Assembly: GCF_001307035.1 (NCBI RefSeq)
Contig: NZ_LKIU01000005.1
Location: 141,664-205,663 of the forward strand
DNA: 64,000 bases
Reading direction: 5' to 3'
Source: Arthrobacter sp. Edens01
GTDB lineage: Bacteria; Actinomycetota; Actinomycetes; Actinomycetales; Micrococcaceae
Shown here: positions 8,378 through 16,237 of the stretch, piece after piece
How positions within the stretch are numbered: the stretch's first letter is position 1
Layout: each line of letters starts with the position of its first letter
Position numbers and translations under genes: made by a program
The notes under the pieces: model-generated
Database searches by the model: none
What the model was told of the DNA's origin: nothing
The model's input: only the letters and a program-made list of their open reading frames with translations

Positions 8378-8974
8378 ATGAGGCAGCGGGCAAAGAGCGC
8401 ACTGGTTGTTGCGGCCGGCTTCACCGCCTGCCTGTGGATCATCTACTTCCTGACCCTGCCGTTCCAGGCCACGCTGCTTCCCGGCCTGGGCATTATTCCG
8501 CGCCAGCTGCAGGGACTGGACGGAATTGCGTTTGCCCCGCTCCTGCACGCCGGAACCGGCCACCTGATCAGCAACTCGCTGCCGCTGCTGGCGTTCGCAT
8601 TCCTGGTGCTGCTCGAAGGCCTGCGGCGGTTCGCCGCTGTGCTGGCGATCTGCTGGCTTGCCTCCGGCATCGGCGTGTGGATTTTTGGCGGGGGACTGAC
8701 CATCGGCGTATCCGGCGTCGTGTTTGGGCTGTTCGCCTACCTGATGGTCCGCGGCTTCTACAACCGGGACCTGATGCAGATCCTTCTGGGCGGCGTGCTG
8801 TTCCTGATCTACGGCTCCCTGCTCTGGGGCGTCCTGCCCACCGCAGCGGGCGTGTCCTGGCAGTCCCACCTGTTCGGCGCCGCCGGCGGAGTGGCCGCAG
8901 CGATCCTGCTGCGCCGCCGCGGAAACGGCCCGGAAAACAGGAGCGGGCCCGCCATCAGGCGGACCCGCTCCTAA
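8378..8974 (+). CDS. Rhomboid family intramembrane serine protease
   Basis: A 198-residue polytopic protein. The catalytic serine lies in GVSGVVFGLFAYL (GxSG motif, near residue 111) and the catalytic histidine in WQSHLFGAAGGVAAA (near residue 168). An upstream HLISN (near 65-69) matches the conserved His-Asn region. About six membrane helices, with no extra domains. It begins 3 bases after ilvA, so it probably belongs to the AI-2E-ilvA-rhomboid transcript. Its last dozen codons also form the terminator hairpin at 8940-8971. Substrate unknown. Confidence 0.92.
   Translation: MRQRAKSALVVAAGFTACLWIIYFLTLPFQATLLPGLGIIPRQLQGLDGIAFAPLLHAGTGHLISNSLPLLAFAFLVLLEGLRRFAAVLAICWLASGIGVWIFGGGLTIGVSGVVFGLFAYLMVRGFYNRDLMQILLGGVLFLIYGSLLWGVLPTAAGVSWQSHLFGAAGGVAAAILLRRRGNGPENRSGPAIRRTRS
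8940..8971. terminator. Terminator hairpin built into the 3' end of the rhomboid gene
   Basis: A 14-base stem with one mismatch (8940-8953 with 8958-8971, loop ATCA), lying inside coding sequence just before the stop. Convergent greA ends 20 bases away, so the hairpin may serve both strands. No clear T tract. Confidence 0.6.
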
Positions 8975-8991
8975 ACCACACTTATGGCTGG

Positions 8992-9483
8992 TTACCCGGC
9001 GTACGGGGTGGCTGAAACGATCTCAACGGAGATGCTCTTGCCGTTCGGAGCCGTGTACGAGGTGGATTCACCTGCACGCAGACCGGAGATGGCCGAGCCC
9101 AGGGGCGACTTTTCGCTGTAGACGTCAATGTCGCTGTCCCCGGCGATTTCGCGGCTTCCCAGCAGGAACCGCTCCAGGTCGCCGGCAATCCTGGCTTCCA
9201 CGAGCATTCCCGGTTCGACGACTCCGTCATCAGCGGGAGCTTCGCCGACGTGCGCGTTTTCGAGCAGCTGCGTCAGCTGGCGGATACGGGCCTCAGCCTT
9301 GCCCTGTTCCTCCTTGGCCGCGTGGTAGCCGCCGTTCTCCTTCAGGTCGCCTTCGGACCGTGCCTGCTCGATTCGTGCAACGATCTCGCTCCGGCCGGGG
9401 CCGGAAAGGTGTTCCAGCTCCGCCTTCAGGCGGTCGTAAGACTCTTGCGTGAGCCAGGCGACAGATGCGCTGTTGGTAGACAC
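8992..9483 (-). CDS. greA: Transcription elongation factor GreA
   Basis: GreA stimulates cleavage of backtracked RNA by RNA polymerase. The 163-residue product has an N-terminal coiled coil (WLTQESYDRLKAELEHL; GDLKENGGYHAAKEEQGKAE) and a C-terminal FKBP-like domain ending SPLGSAI and SYTAPNGKSISVEIV. The acidic tip is present in the coil turn. I chose GTG at 9483 rather than the upstream ATG at 9504 because AAGGAGA sits between them at ideal spacing for the GTG and the product then matches other GreA N-termini. The greA-DUF4307-mca order matches M. tuberculosis Rv1080c-Rv1082. Confidence 0.96.
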   Translation of the reverse strand: MSTNSASVAWLTQESYDRLKAELEHLSGPGRSEIVARIEQARSEGDLKENGGYHAAKEEQGKAEARIRQLTQLLENAHVGEAPADDGVVEPGMLVEARIAGDLERFLLGSREIAGDSDIDVYSEKSPLGSAISGLRAGESTSYTAPNGKSISVEIVSATPYAG

Positions 9484-9570
9484 GGGTCTCTCCTTATGTG
9501 ACATCCGAATTCATGAACACAGATTCGGCTTGGCTGAAATTGCCTGGGGCCGGATGGCCTGACAAGCAAA

Positions 9571-9631
9571 GACCCCGCCGGACGGTGACCGGTTGGCTCG
9601 GATTTTGATCCGGTGATCACCTGGGCGGGGC
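9571..9631. repeat. Long imperfect inverted repeat between greA and the DUF4307 gene
   Basis: Outer arms CCCCGCC/GGCGGGG flank inner arms GGTGA/TCACC with a CCGG on each side, giving a hairpin of about 60 nt in the 240-base gap. It lies after the DUF4307 stop and before greA on the minus strand, so it could be a terminator or part of a greA leader. No T tract is evident. Confidence 0.5.
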
Positions 9632-9722
9632 GTAACGTAGCCTCCATACTAATCAGGGACCGGCACAAACCCAAGACGCGCGGCAGGGTTTCTCTGCAAG
9701 CGTTTAGCGCAGCTAGGCAGGA

Positions 9723-10187
9723 TCAGGACTCCGGCTCAACGATCCAGCACGCGTTGACACCGCCGGTGACCCCAAGAGAGTCGGTCCGGACCGTGGTGCT
9801 CAAGGACACGGTTTGGGTCTCCGCCGGAGGAATCCGGACGGTCTTCCAACCCACCACTGCATAGCTTTCGTTCAGGACCTGAACAGCGCAGTCAACGGTG
9901 GTGTCAACAGGTTTGGTGACATTAAAATCGACGACGGCGGTAGTCGCATCCGGGATGGTGAACCCGACGTCCTTCGAAGTCAGGGTCCCTGTTCCGGACG
10001 GGACGGCCATGTACACCACTGCACCGACCGCTGCGGCTCCGGCGAGGGACCCAAGGATGATCTTGGCGCGGCGGCTGAGGCCTGGCTTGGGGGCACCGTA
10101 GCGATTGGCTAATCTTGTCGTGGATGACAAACCGTCCGCGGGGCGCTCGGGAGCCGGTGTGCCGGCAGTATTCTCCTCAGTGCTCAC
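9723..10187 (-). CDS. DUF4307 domain-containing membrane protein
   Basis: A 154-residue protein with one transmembrane segment (about residues 44-64, IILGSLAGAAAVGAVVYMAV) and an external C-terminal domain of about 90 residues that matches DUF4307 (FNVTKPVDTTVDCAVQVLNE; VNACW). Two cysteines, in DCAVQV and NACWI, could form a disulfide outside the cell. Function unknown. The gene sits between greA and divergent mca, as Rv1081c does in M. tuberculosis. GTG start with a TAAAAT box six bases upstream (complement of 10194-10199), consistent with leaderless transcription. Confidence 0.88.
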   Translation of the reverse strand: MSTEENTAGTPAPERPADGLSSTTRLANRYGAPKPGLSRRAKIILGSLAGAAAVGAVVYMAVPSGTGTLTSKDVGFTIPDATTAVVDFNVTKPVDTTVDCAVQVLNESYAVVGWKTVRIPPAETQTVSLSTTVRTDSLGVTGGVNACWIVEPES

Positions 10188-10193
10188 CGTTTC

Positions 10194-10199
10194 ATTTTA
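10194..10199 (-). promoter_or_regulatory. Leaderless -10 box for the DUF4307 gene
   Basis: Read on the minus strand this is TAAAAT, followed by GAAACG and then the GTG start at 10187. The six-base gap places the transcription start at the start codon. Confidence 0.65.
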
Positions 10200-10247
10200 T
10201 CGAACATTCTCGTCGGCGCTTTCCGCCGGCTGTCAGGAGTAACCGCG

Positions 10248-11156
10248 TTGTCCACCGAAACGAGTTCCGTGCCCGGCGAACTGCGCCTGCTGGCCGTTCA
10301 TGCCCACCCCGACGACGAGGCCAGCAAGGGTGCTGCGACCATGGCGAAGTATGCCGCTGAGGGAGTCCGCGTGATGGTAGCCACCTGCACCGGAGGGGAA
10401 CGCGGCGACGTGCTCAACCCTGCGGCCGCAGGCATTCCCGCAGCCAAGCGGGACCTGGCAGGCCTGCGCCGGACTGAAATGGCAGCATCCCAGGCCGCCC
10501 TGGGCATCGAGCACCGCTGGCTGGGGTTCATGGACTCCGGCCTGCCCGAAGGTGACCCGCTGCCGGACCTTCCAGCCGGCTGCTTCGCCCTGCGTCCCCT
10601 CGAGACGGCCGCAGCTCCGCTTGTGAAGCTGGTACGTGAATTCCGCCCGCACGTGATCATCAGCTATGACGAAAACGGCGGCTATCCCCACCCGGACCAC
10701 ATCATGGCGCACAAGGTCGCTGTGGAGGCGTTCCACAGTGCCGGCGACGCCGAAAAGTACCCCGGCACCGGGGACCCCTGGGAGCCGCTGAAGCTCTACT
10801 ATGACCGCGGATTCAATCCGGAACGCTTCCGCGCCCTGCACGAGGCGTTGATTGAGGCCGGGCTGGAATCGCCCTACGCCGAGCGGCTGGCAGCCTGGCT
10901 TGAAGCGGACACCGAAGGCCACCAGCCTCCCGCACCGGTGCACCCCACCACCACACAGGTGGACTGCGGCGGGTACTTCCCGGTGCGCGACGCCGCGCTG
11001 AAGGCCCACCGCACGCAGGTGGATCCTGAAGGTTTCTTCTTTGCGGTCAGCACGGACATGCAGAGCCAGGTCTGGCCGTGGGAAGACTATTCGCTGATTG
11101 AATCCCGCGTACCGGCGCAGGTACCTGAAACCGACCTCTTCGCTGGCATACGATAG
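10248..11156 (+). CDS. mca: Mycothiol S-conjugate amidase
   Basis: Mca cleaves mycothiol S-conjugates of toxins to a mercapturic acid and GlcN-Ins, so it detoxifies electrophiles in mycothiol-making actinobacteria. The product has 302 residues with the zinc-binding AHPDDE motif near residue 20 and the distal zinc histidine in GGYPHPDHIMAH. The length and the C-terminal WPWEDY match Mca better than the paralogue MshB, which deacetylates GlcNAc-Ins. TTG start with CAGGAGT six bases upstream. Divergent from the DUF4307 gene and followed by a small membrane protein, as in Rv1082-Rv1083. This gene is strong evidence for the host lineage. Confidence 0.95.
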   Translation: MSTETSSVPGELRLLAVHAHPDDEASKGAATMAKYAAEGVRVMVATCTGGERGDVLNPAAAGIPAAKRDLAGLRRTEMAASQAALGIEHRWLGFMDSGLPEGDPLPDLPAGCFALRPLETAAAPLVKLVREFRPHVIISYDENGGYPHPDHIMAHKVAVEAFHSAGDAEKYPGTGDPWEPLKLYYDRGFNPERFRALHEALIEAGLESPYAERLAAWLEADTEGHQPPAPVHPTTTQVDCGGYFPVRDAALKAHRTQVDPEGFFFAVSTDMQSQVWPWEDYSLIESRVPAQVPETDLFAGIR

Positions 11157-11209
11157 AGGGTAGATCCGGCGCCTGAGTGCGCCGCCTTCTGCCAAGAGAG
11201 AGAAACTTT

Positions 11210-11563
11210 GTGAACCTGCTGTACAGCCTGCCCCTGACTGTCACCTCACCCATCGAGGGGGACCTGAAGCCCGGCCTCGAGGAAGGTGACATCACCCCTG
11301 GCCTGCTGGGCTTCCTGGCAACCCTGTTCCTGGCGCTGTGCGTGGTCTTCCTGATCCGTGACATGGTGAAGCGGATCCGCCGGGTCCGTTACCGTTCCCG
11401 CATGGCGGGAGAGTTCGACGGCGAGGGCACTGGCATTCCGATCCGGCGCGACGGAGACGAAGCAGCCGACGAAGCCACCGAAGATGCAGCGCTTGACGCT
11501 GCCGAAACCGAGGCGGCTCCCGACCCGGCGCCCAGGCCCTCCGGCACCAACCCGGCGGGATAA
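11210..11563 (+). CDS. Small single-span membrane protein (Rv1083-like)
   Basis: A 117-residue protein of unknown function. A short exposed N-terminus is followed by one hydrophobic segment (about residues 25-45, LLGFLATLFLALCVVFLI), a basic patch DMVKRIRRVRYRSRM at the membrane edge, and an acidic Ala/Glu-rich tail that is probably disordered. I chose GTG at 11210 because it has AGAGAGA upstream; an earlier in-frame ATG at 11177 lacks one. Placed between mca and the YyaL-like gene, with only 3 bases to the latter, exactly like Rv1083. Confidence 0.75.
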   Translation: MNLLYSLPLTVTSPIEGDLKPGLEEGDITPGLLGFLATLFLALCVVFLIRDMVKRIRRVRYRSRMAGEFDGEGTGIPIRRDGDEAADEATEDAALDAAETEAAPDPAPRPSGTNPAG

Positions 11564-11566
11564 GAC

Positions 11567-13672
11567 ATGGCGGAGCGCTTGAAGGACCAGGCCTCCGCTT
11601 ACCTGCGCCAGCATGCCGGAAATCCGGTTGACTGGTGGCCCTTTGGCGACGAGGCATTCGACGAAGCCCGCCGCCGGGATGTTCCCGTTTTTGTTTCGGT
11701 GGGCTATGCGGCCTGCCACTGGTGCCATGTCATGGCACATGAGTCCTTTGAGGACCCGGAAACCGCGCAGATCCTCAACCGGGACTTTGTCAGCATCAAA
11801 GTGGACCGCGAGGAGCGGCCCGACGTCGACTCCGCCTATATGGCGGCAACACAGGCGCTGACCGGCCAGGGCGGGTGGCCCATGAGCGTCTTCACCCTTC
11901 CCGACGGCCGGCCGTACTTTGCCGGCACCTATTTCCCGCCCCGGCAGCTGCAGGGAACACCGTCCTTCCGCCAGGTGCTGGAGGCGGTAGCGTCCGCATG
12001 GCGGGACCGGCGCAGCGAGGTAGAACAAAGCGCCGCCCAGATAGCGGCCCACCTCGCCTCGAACCAGGTCGCCAACCGGAACCTGCTCGGGGACCTCTCC
12101 GCGGTGCATCCGGCACCCGGTGCAGGGAGCGGCGCCGCGGAAGCACTCGAGGCTGCCGTCACGGCCCTTGCCGCGGCCGAGGACACCGAGTACGGGGGGT
12201 TTGGCGGTGCCCCGAAGTTCCCGCCGTCCCCGCTGCTGAGGTTCCTGCTCGCCCACGCCCGCAGCGGTGCGCCCACTGCGGAAACAGCAGCAGCGCTGGC
12301 CAGGCGCACGCTCACCGTGATGGCCCTGGGCGGACTGTATGACCAGGTTGGCGGAGGGTTCGCCCGTTACACGGTGGACAGGCGCTGGCAGGTGCCGCAC
12401 TTCGAAAAGATGCTCTACGACAACGTCCAGCTCCTGCGCGTCTACGCACACTTTTCCCGGCAGGAAGCCGACGGCGACCTGCAGGCACTGGCACTGCGGG
12501 TCACGAGGGAAACCGCCCGGTGGATGGCCGATGAGCTGGGCGTGCCCGGCGGCGCCTTCGCGTCCTCACTGGACGCCGACACGATGGTGGACGGGCACCG
12601 TGTAGAAGGGGCAACCTACGTCTTTACCCGGGCAGAGCTCAGCGACATTCTGGGCGCAGGTTCGCCGGCGCTGGATCTGCTTGATGTTGATGCCGACGAC
12701 GGTGCCTCCCACCGTCTGACGGGCAGCACCCTGCGGCTCAAATCCGTTCCGGACGAAGCCCAGGCCGCGGTCTGGGAAGCCGCGAGAAGCCGTCTGGCAG
12801 CTGTCCGTTCCCACCGGCCGCAACCGGAACGGGACGGGAAAGTGGTTGCCGGCTGGAACGGGCTGGCCGTCGCTGCGCTGGCCGACGCGGCGCTTGCCCT
12901 GGCCGACGCCGGAATGCCCGAGGACTGGATGCTCCCTGCCGCAGAGGCTGCCGCAGGCTACCTCATGGATGTGCACTGGGACGGGCGGATCCTCCGCCGG
13001 GTCTCCAACGAAGGCGCAGCACAGGGTATCGAGGGACTGCTGGAGGACTATGCCGGGGCAGCGGAGGGGCTCTTCGCGCTGTACGCGGCAACCGGCGATC
13101 CACGCTGGCACCGGGACGCACAGCAGCTCACAGCCACCGCCGTCGAACGTTTCCTGGGCCCGGACGGGCTCTCGGACACCGCGCTCGAACCGGAACAGAT
13201 CAGGCAGGCCCAGGGCGGGCAGTCAGCTGCCAACCCCCTGGACGACGCGGTGCCCAGCGGCACGGCGCTCTTTGCCGGCGTGCTGCTGACTTCAGCGTCC
13301 TACGGCGGCCCTGGGCGGCACCGGGAACTGGCTGAGGCCCTGGTGGCGCACGTCCAGCGTGCGGCTCCCGCTATTCCCCAGGCCGTTGGCTGGGCCATGT
13401 CCGTCCAGCAGTCCATCCTGGACGGGCCGCGGGAACTCGCCGTCACGGGAACGGACCCGGGGGCTGTGGCCCGCCTGCTGGCCGCCGCCCGCGGGGCCGG
13501 GGGGCCAGGACTGGTTATCGCCCATGGCCCGGCCGGCGGTGTTCCGCTGCTTGAGGGCCGTGAGACGGACGAACCTGCTCTTGCCTACGTATGCCGCGGG
13601 ATGGTGTGCCGCCGCCCGGTGGCAACAGCGGACGAGCTGCGTGCCGAACTGGCGGCAGGCCAGGCGGACTAA
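11567..13672 (+). CDS. Thioredoxin domain-containing protein, YyaL/DUF255 family
   Basis: A 701-residue protein related to bacterial YyaL and human SPATA20. Residues about 1-165 form a thioredoxin-like DUF255 domain with the CxxC-type motif ACHWCHVM (near 46-53) and [11 protein letters not shown]. The rest is an alpha/alpha toroid resembling GlcNAc-2-epimerase and cellobiose-epimerase folds, with [27 protein letters not shown] and the WNGLAV stretch. The biochemical role is unknown. ATG start 3 bases after the small membrane protein. Its stop overlaps the convergent trhA stop by 4 bases. Same position as Rv1084. Confidence 0.92.
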   Translation: MAERLKDQASAYLRQHAGNPVDWWPFGDEAFDEARRRDVPVFVSVGYAACHWCHVMAHESFEDPETAQILNRDFVSIKVDREERPDVDSAYMAATQALTGQGGWPMSVFTLPDGRPYFAGTYFPPRQLQGTPSFRQVLEAVASAWRDRRSEVEQSAAQIAAHLASNQVANRNLLGDLSAVHPAPGAGSGAAEALEAAVTALAAAEDTEYGGFGGAPKFPPSPLLRFLLAHARSGAPTAETAAALARRTLTVMALGGLYDQVGGGFARYTVDRRWQVPHFEKMLYDNVQLLRVYAHFSRQEADGDLQALALRVTRETARWMADELGVPGGAFASSLDADTMVDGHRVEGATYVFTRAELSDILGAGSPALDLLDVDADDGASHRLTGSTLRLKSVPDEAQAAVWEAARSRLAAVRSHRPQPERDGKVVAGWNGLAVAALADAALALADAGMPEDWMLPAAEAAAGYLMDVHWDGRILRRVSNEGAAQGIEGLLEDYAGAAEGLFALYAATGDPRWHRDAQQLTATAVERFLGPDGLSDTALEPEQIRQAQGGQSAANPLDDAVPSGTALFAGVLLTSASYGGPGRHRELAEALVAHVQRAAPAIPQAVGWAMSVQQSILDGPRELAVTGTDPGAVARLLAAARGAGGPGLVIAHGPAGGVPLLEGRETDEPALAYVCRGMVCRRPVATADELRAELAAGQAD

Positions 13673-14400
13673 GCCGGGACGGACAGTACGGCCAGCATGA
13701 TGGCGATGAAGTGGCAGGTGAAGCCGGCCAGCGTGAAGGCATGGAAGATCTCATGGAAGCCAAACCAGTCCACTGACGGATTCGGACGCTTCATCGCGTA
13801 GATGACGGCGCCGGCAATGTAGGCGACGCCGCCGGCGATCACCAGGACCGCTGCAGGCATGTTCACGGACCAGAACTCCGGGATATAGAAAACAGCCGCG
13901 CAGCCCAGGGCGATGTAGACGGGGGTATACAGCCAGCGGGGCGCGTGCAGCCAAAGCAGGCGGAACGCGATTCCTGCCAGGGCACCGCTCCAGATAATGA
14001 CCAGCAGCACAATCGCCCTGTCCCGGGGCAGCAGCGACCAGGCCAGGGGAGTGTAGGAACCGGCGATGACCAGCATGATGTTGGTGTGGTCCAGCCGCTT
14101 CAGGACTGTCTTGACCCTGGGGCTCCAGTTGCCGCGGTGGTACACCGCTGAGACGCCAAACAGGAGGATTCCGGTGAGGGCGTACACGGCGGAGGCGATC
14201 CGGGTGCCGGTGGTTGGGGCCAGGACCACCAGGACTATACCGGCGGCCAGGGCCAGCGGTGCAGCTCCGGCATGGAGCCAGCCGCGCAGGCGGGGCTTGA
14301 TGTCCAGGATGTCGGCCGCGGTCTCCACAGCGGATTCCAGCGGCCCCGGCTGCTGGCGGGATTCAGGGTCCCGCTGTGCCGGTACTCGGGAAGAATTCAT
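13669..14400 (-). CDS. trhA: Hemolysin III family protein (PAQR/TrhA)
   Basis: A 243-residue membrane protein with seven hydrophobic segments. Motifs of the PAQR/hemolysin III superfamily are visible: SAVYHRGNW near 90, LDHTNIMLVIAGSY near 109-122, and the zinc histidines in FGFHEIFHAFTLAGFTCHF near 215-233. Bacterial members affect membrane fluidity and lipid homeostasis in some species; haemolysis is not assured. The ATG follows a TAGGAT box at six bases (complement of 14407-14412), and two TTAC-N6-GTAA palindromes overlap or abut that promoter, suggesting a dedicated repressor. Synteny with Rv1085c. Confidence 0.92.
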   Translation of the reverse strand: MNSSRVPAQRDPESRQQPGPLESAVETAADILDIKPRLRGWLHAGAAPLALAAGIVLVVLAPTTGTRIASAVYALTGILLFGVSAVYHRGNWSPRVKTVLKRLDHTNIMLVIAGSYTPLAWSLLPRDRAIVLLVIIWSGALAGIAFRLLWLHAPRWLYTPVYIALGCAAVFYIPEFWSVNMPAAVLVIAGGVAYIAGAVIYAMKRPNPSVDWFGFHEIFHAFTLAGFTCHFIAIMLAVLSVPA

Positions 14401-14406
14401 GCTGCA

Positions 14407-14443
14407 ATCCTAACTTACGACCCGGTAAGTTACCCGCGGGTAA
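14407..14443 (-). promoter_or_regulatory. trhA promoter with two palindromic operator sites
   Basis: The minus-strand -10 box TAGGAT (14407-14412) is six bases from the trhA ATG. Upstream lie two palindromes of the form TTAC-N6-GTAA: 14415-14428 (inner CCGG) and 14430-14443 (perfect, core CCGCGG). Their centres are 15 bases apart. The first extends to 8-base arms, TAACTTAC/GTAAGTTA at 14411-14432. A protein bound here would cover the -10 to -35 region. Confidence 0.7.
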
Positions 14444-14557
14444 GCGCGGCTCGGTGAACGATCTGCACGGGAGCTGCGCTGCTGCGCGGTAGCCTTGTGG
14501 TGAGAAGTTCCAGCGTTCCGCGGAACCCCGTTTCCATTAAAGGCAGGTGAGTCACCC

Positions 14558-15319
14558 GTGCGGTTTCCCGGTGTGGTTTACGCCTATTACGAACGCCGGC
14601 TGCGGCGCAGCCTGGTGAACGACCGGATCCCCGAGCACATCGGTGTGATGGTGGACGGCAACCGCCGCTGGGCCAAGCTGGCAGGGGCACCGACCTCGGA
14701 CGGACACCAGGCCGGGGCCGACAAAATCCTGGAGTTCCTGGGCTGGTGCGAGGAACTGGGTGTCCGCGTAGTGACGCTCTACATGCTGTCCACGGACAAC
14801 CTCAACCGGGACCCCGATGAGCTTGAGCCCCTCCTGGGGATCATCGCCAACACACTCGACCGCCTGGGCGAAAAGGGGGACCTGCAGGTCCAGCCGGTCG
14901 GTGCCCTGGACATCCTTCCGCCGGAACTCTCCGGACAGCTTGCACGCCTGGGTGAGGCAACGGCGTCGGCAACGGGACTGCATGTAAACGTGGCCATTGG
15001 CTACGGAGGCCGCCGGGAGATTGTCGATGCGGTGAAGGAACTCCTGCGCGATGCCCACGCCCAGGGCAAGGCGATAGAGGAAATCACCAGCGAACTCTGC
15101 GATGCCCAGATCTCCGAGTACCTCTACACCCGGGGCCAGCCGGATCCGGAACTGGTGATTCGAACGTCCGGAGAGCAGCGGCTGTCCGGCTTCCTCATGT
15201 GGCAGAGCGCCTACAGCGAGTTCTATTTCTGCGAGGCCCTGTGGCCCGACTTCCGCCGGGTCGACTTCCTGCGGGCCCTGCGGGACTACGCCAGCCGCCA
15301 GCGCCGGTTCGGATCCTAG
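14558..15319 (+). CDS. uppS: Short-chain cis-prenyl transferase (isoprenyl transferase, Rv1086-like)
   Basis: A 253-residue cis-prenyltransferase that adds isopentenyl diphosphate units in Z configuration. The catalytic aspartate lies in VMVDGNRRWAKLAG (near residue 30), with LYMLSTDNLNRDPDE and the C-terminal RTSGEQRLSGF and FYFCEALWPDFR blocks. The N-terminus VYAYYERRL resembles M. tuberculosis Rv1086, which makes a short Z,E-farnesyl product used by the long-chain enzyme; long-chain UppS is the alternative. GTG start, with AGGTGAG about six bases upstream. Gene order from greA to here matches Rv1080c-Rv1086. Confidence 0.9.
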   Translation: MRFPGVVYAYYERRLRRSLVNDRIPEHIGVMVDGNRRWAKLAGAPTSDGHQAGADKILEFLGWCEELGVRVVTLYMLSTDNLNRDPDELEPLLGIIANTLDRLGEKGDLQVQPVGALDILPPELSGQLARLGEATASATGLHVNVAIGYGGRREIVDAVKELLRDAHAQGKAIEEITSELCDAQISEYLYTRGQPDPELVIRTSGEQRLSGFLMWQSAYSEFYFCEALWPDFRRVDFLRALRDYASRQRRFGS

Positions 15320-15334
15320 CCGGCTCGAAGTCCC

Positions 15335-15985
15335 ATGCTGACGCACACCCGCTCGGAAATTGCCCTGGCCTCCGGCCTGGCCTGGACGGCCGGCTATGTG
15401 GACGCAGTTGGTTTCCTTCACCTGGGCGGGTACTTCGTTTCCTTCATGACGGGCAATTCAACGCGGGCAGGGGCCTCGGTTGCCGACGCTTCGCTGAGCG
15501 GCTTCCTGCAGGCCTTTGGACTGATTGCGGCTTTCTTCATCGGCGTCGTTGCGGCATCCACACTGCGCCGCACCCTTTCCCGGCACCGGCGCCCAGCCAT
15601 CTGCCTCCTGTCCGGCGCGGTTTTGGGCGCTGCCTGGGCCAGCACGGCTGTGCCGGGCGCCGAAGGAGTCCTGGCACCGGCGCTGGCGGCTTCCATGGGG
15701 CTGCTCAATGCCGTCTTCGAACGCGGCGGCGAGGTTTCAATCGGCATTACGTACATGACCGGGACCCTGGTCAAACTCGGCCAGAAAGTCACGGCAGCGC
15801 TGTTCGGTGAGCGGGGTAACGGCTGGCACCGGTACCTCCTGCTGTGGTGTGCCCTGACCCTTGGCTCACTCTGTGGAGGTGCCGGCTATCTGCTGCTGGG
15901 CCTGGCCGCACTTGGGCCGGCCATCGTCGCGCTGCTGTCCGCGGCCGCCGCCTCATGGGGGCACCCGGGCCATGTGAACGGCTGA
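15335..15985 (+). CDS. YoaK family (DUF1275) membrane protein
   Basis: A 216-residue membrane protein with about six hydrophobic segments and the DUF1275 hallmarks GYVDAVGFLHLGGYFVSFMT and GNSTR near residues 17-42. No function is established for the family. ATG start 15 bases after the prenyl transferase stop, so probably co-transcribed with it. No clear terminator follows before the phoH leader. Confidence 0.88.
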   Translation: MLTHTRSEIALASGLAWTAGYVDAVGFLHLGGYFVSFMTGNSTRAGASVADASLSGFLQAFGLIAAFFIGVVAASTLRRTLSRHRRPAICLLSGAVLGAAWASTAVPGAEGVLAPALAASMGLLNAVFERGGEVSIGITYMTGTLVKLGQKVTAALFGERGNGWHRYLLLWCALTLGSLCGGAGYLLLGLAALGPAIVALLSAAAASWGHPGHVNG

Positions 15986-16076
15986 AGGGCACACCGCCGT
16001 CGAACGGGCCCGTAAATAGTGTGTGAACAATCCAAACACCGTCGTGTCCCTGTGTCCTGCAACGCAGGCTCGGGCG

Positions 16077-16237
16077 TAGCTTGTACGTATCGATCAGCCC
16101 CATGCTGATGGAACCGGAGGCCGGATGCTCACACACTGTGTGCTCGCAGGGAGGCCGCAGTCCGGCACCCCGCGCCGGACTGCGGACAACCACACTTCTA
16201 GCTATTCGGGGCCTTCGGTCCCTGACTGGAGTTCTAA
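16077..16237 (+). ncRNA. Structured 5' leader of the phoH-like gene
   Basis: A TAGCTT -10-like box at 16077-16082 would start a leader of about 150 nt. Four hairpins fit in it: 16093-16109 (6-base stem), 16130-16142, a strong 12-base stem at 16155-16185 (CCGCAGTCCGGC with its complement, 7-base loop) and 16208-16222 (6-base stem, 3-base loop). The last ends a few bases before the ribosome binding site GGAG (16228-16231). No T tract follows the strong stem. It matches no riboswitch I recognise; a cis-regulatory RNA is possible. Confidence 0.4.

Noticed and set aside
6563-8869. A 768-codon open frame on the minus strand opposite ilvA and its neighbours
   Set aside because: It is a by-product of GC-rich codon use. 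It lies antisense to well-conserved enzymes, shows no family motif and has no ribosome binding site.
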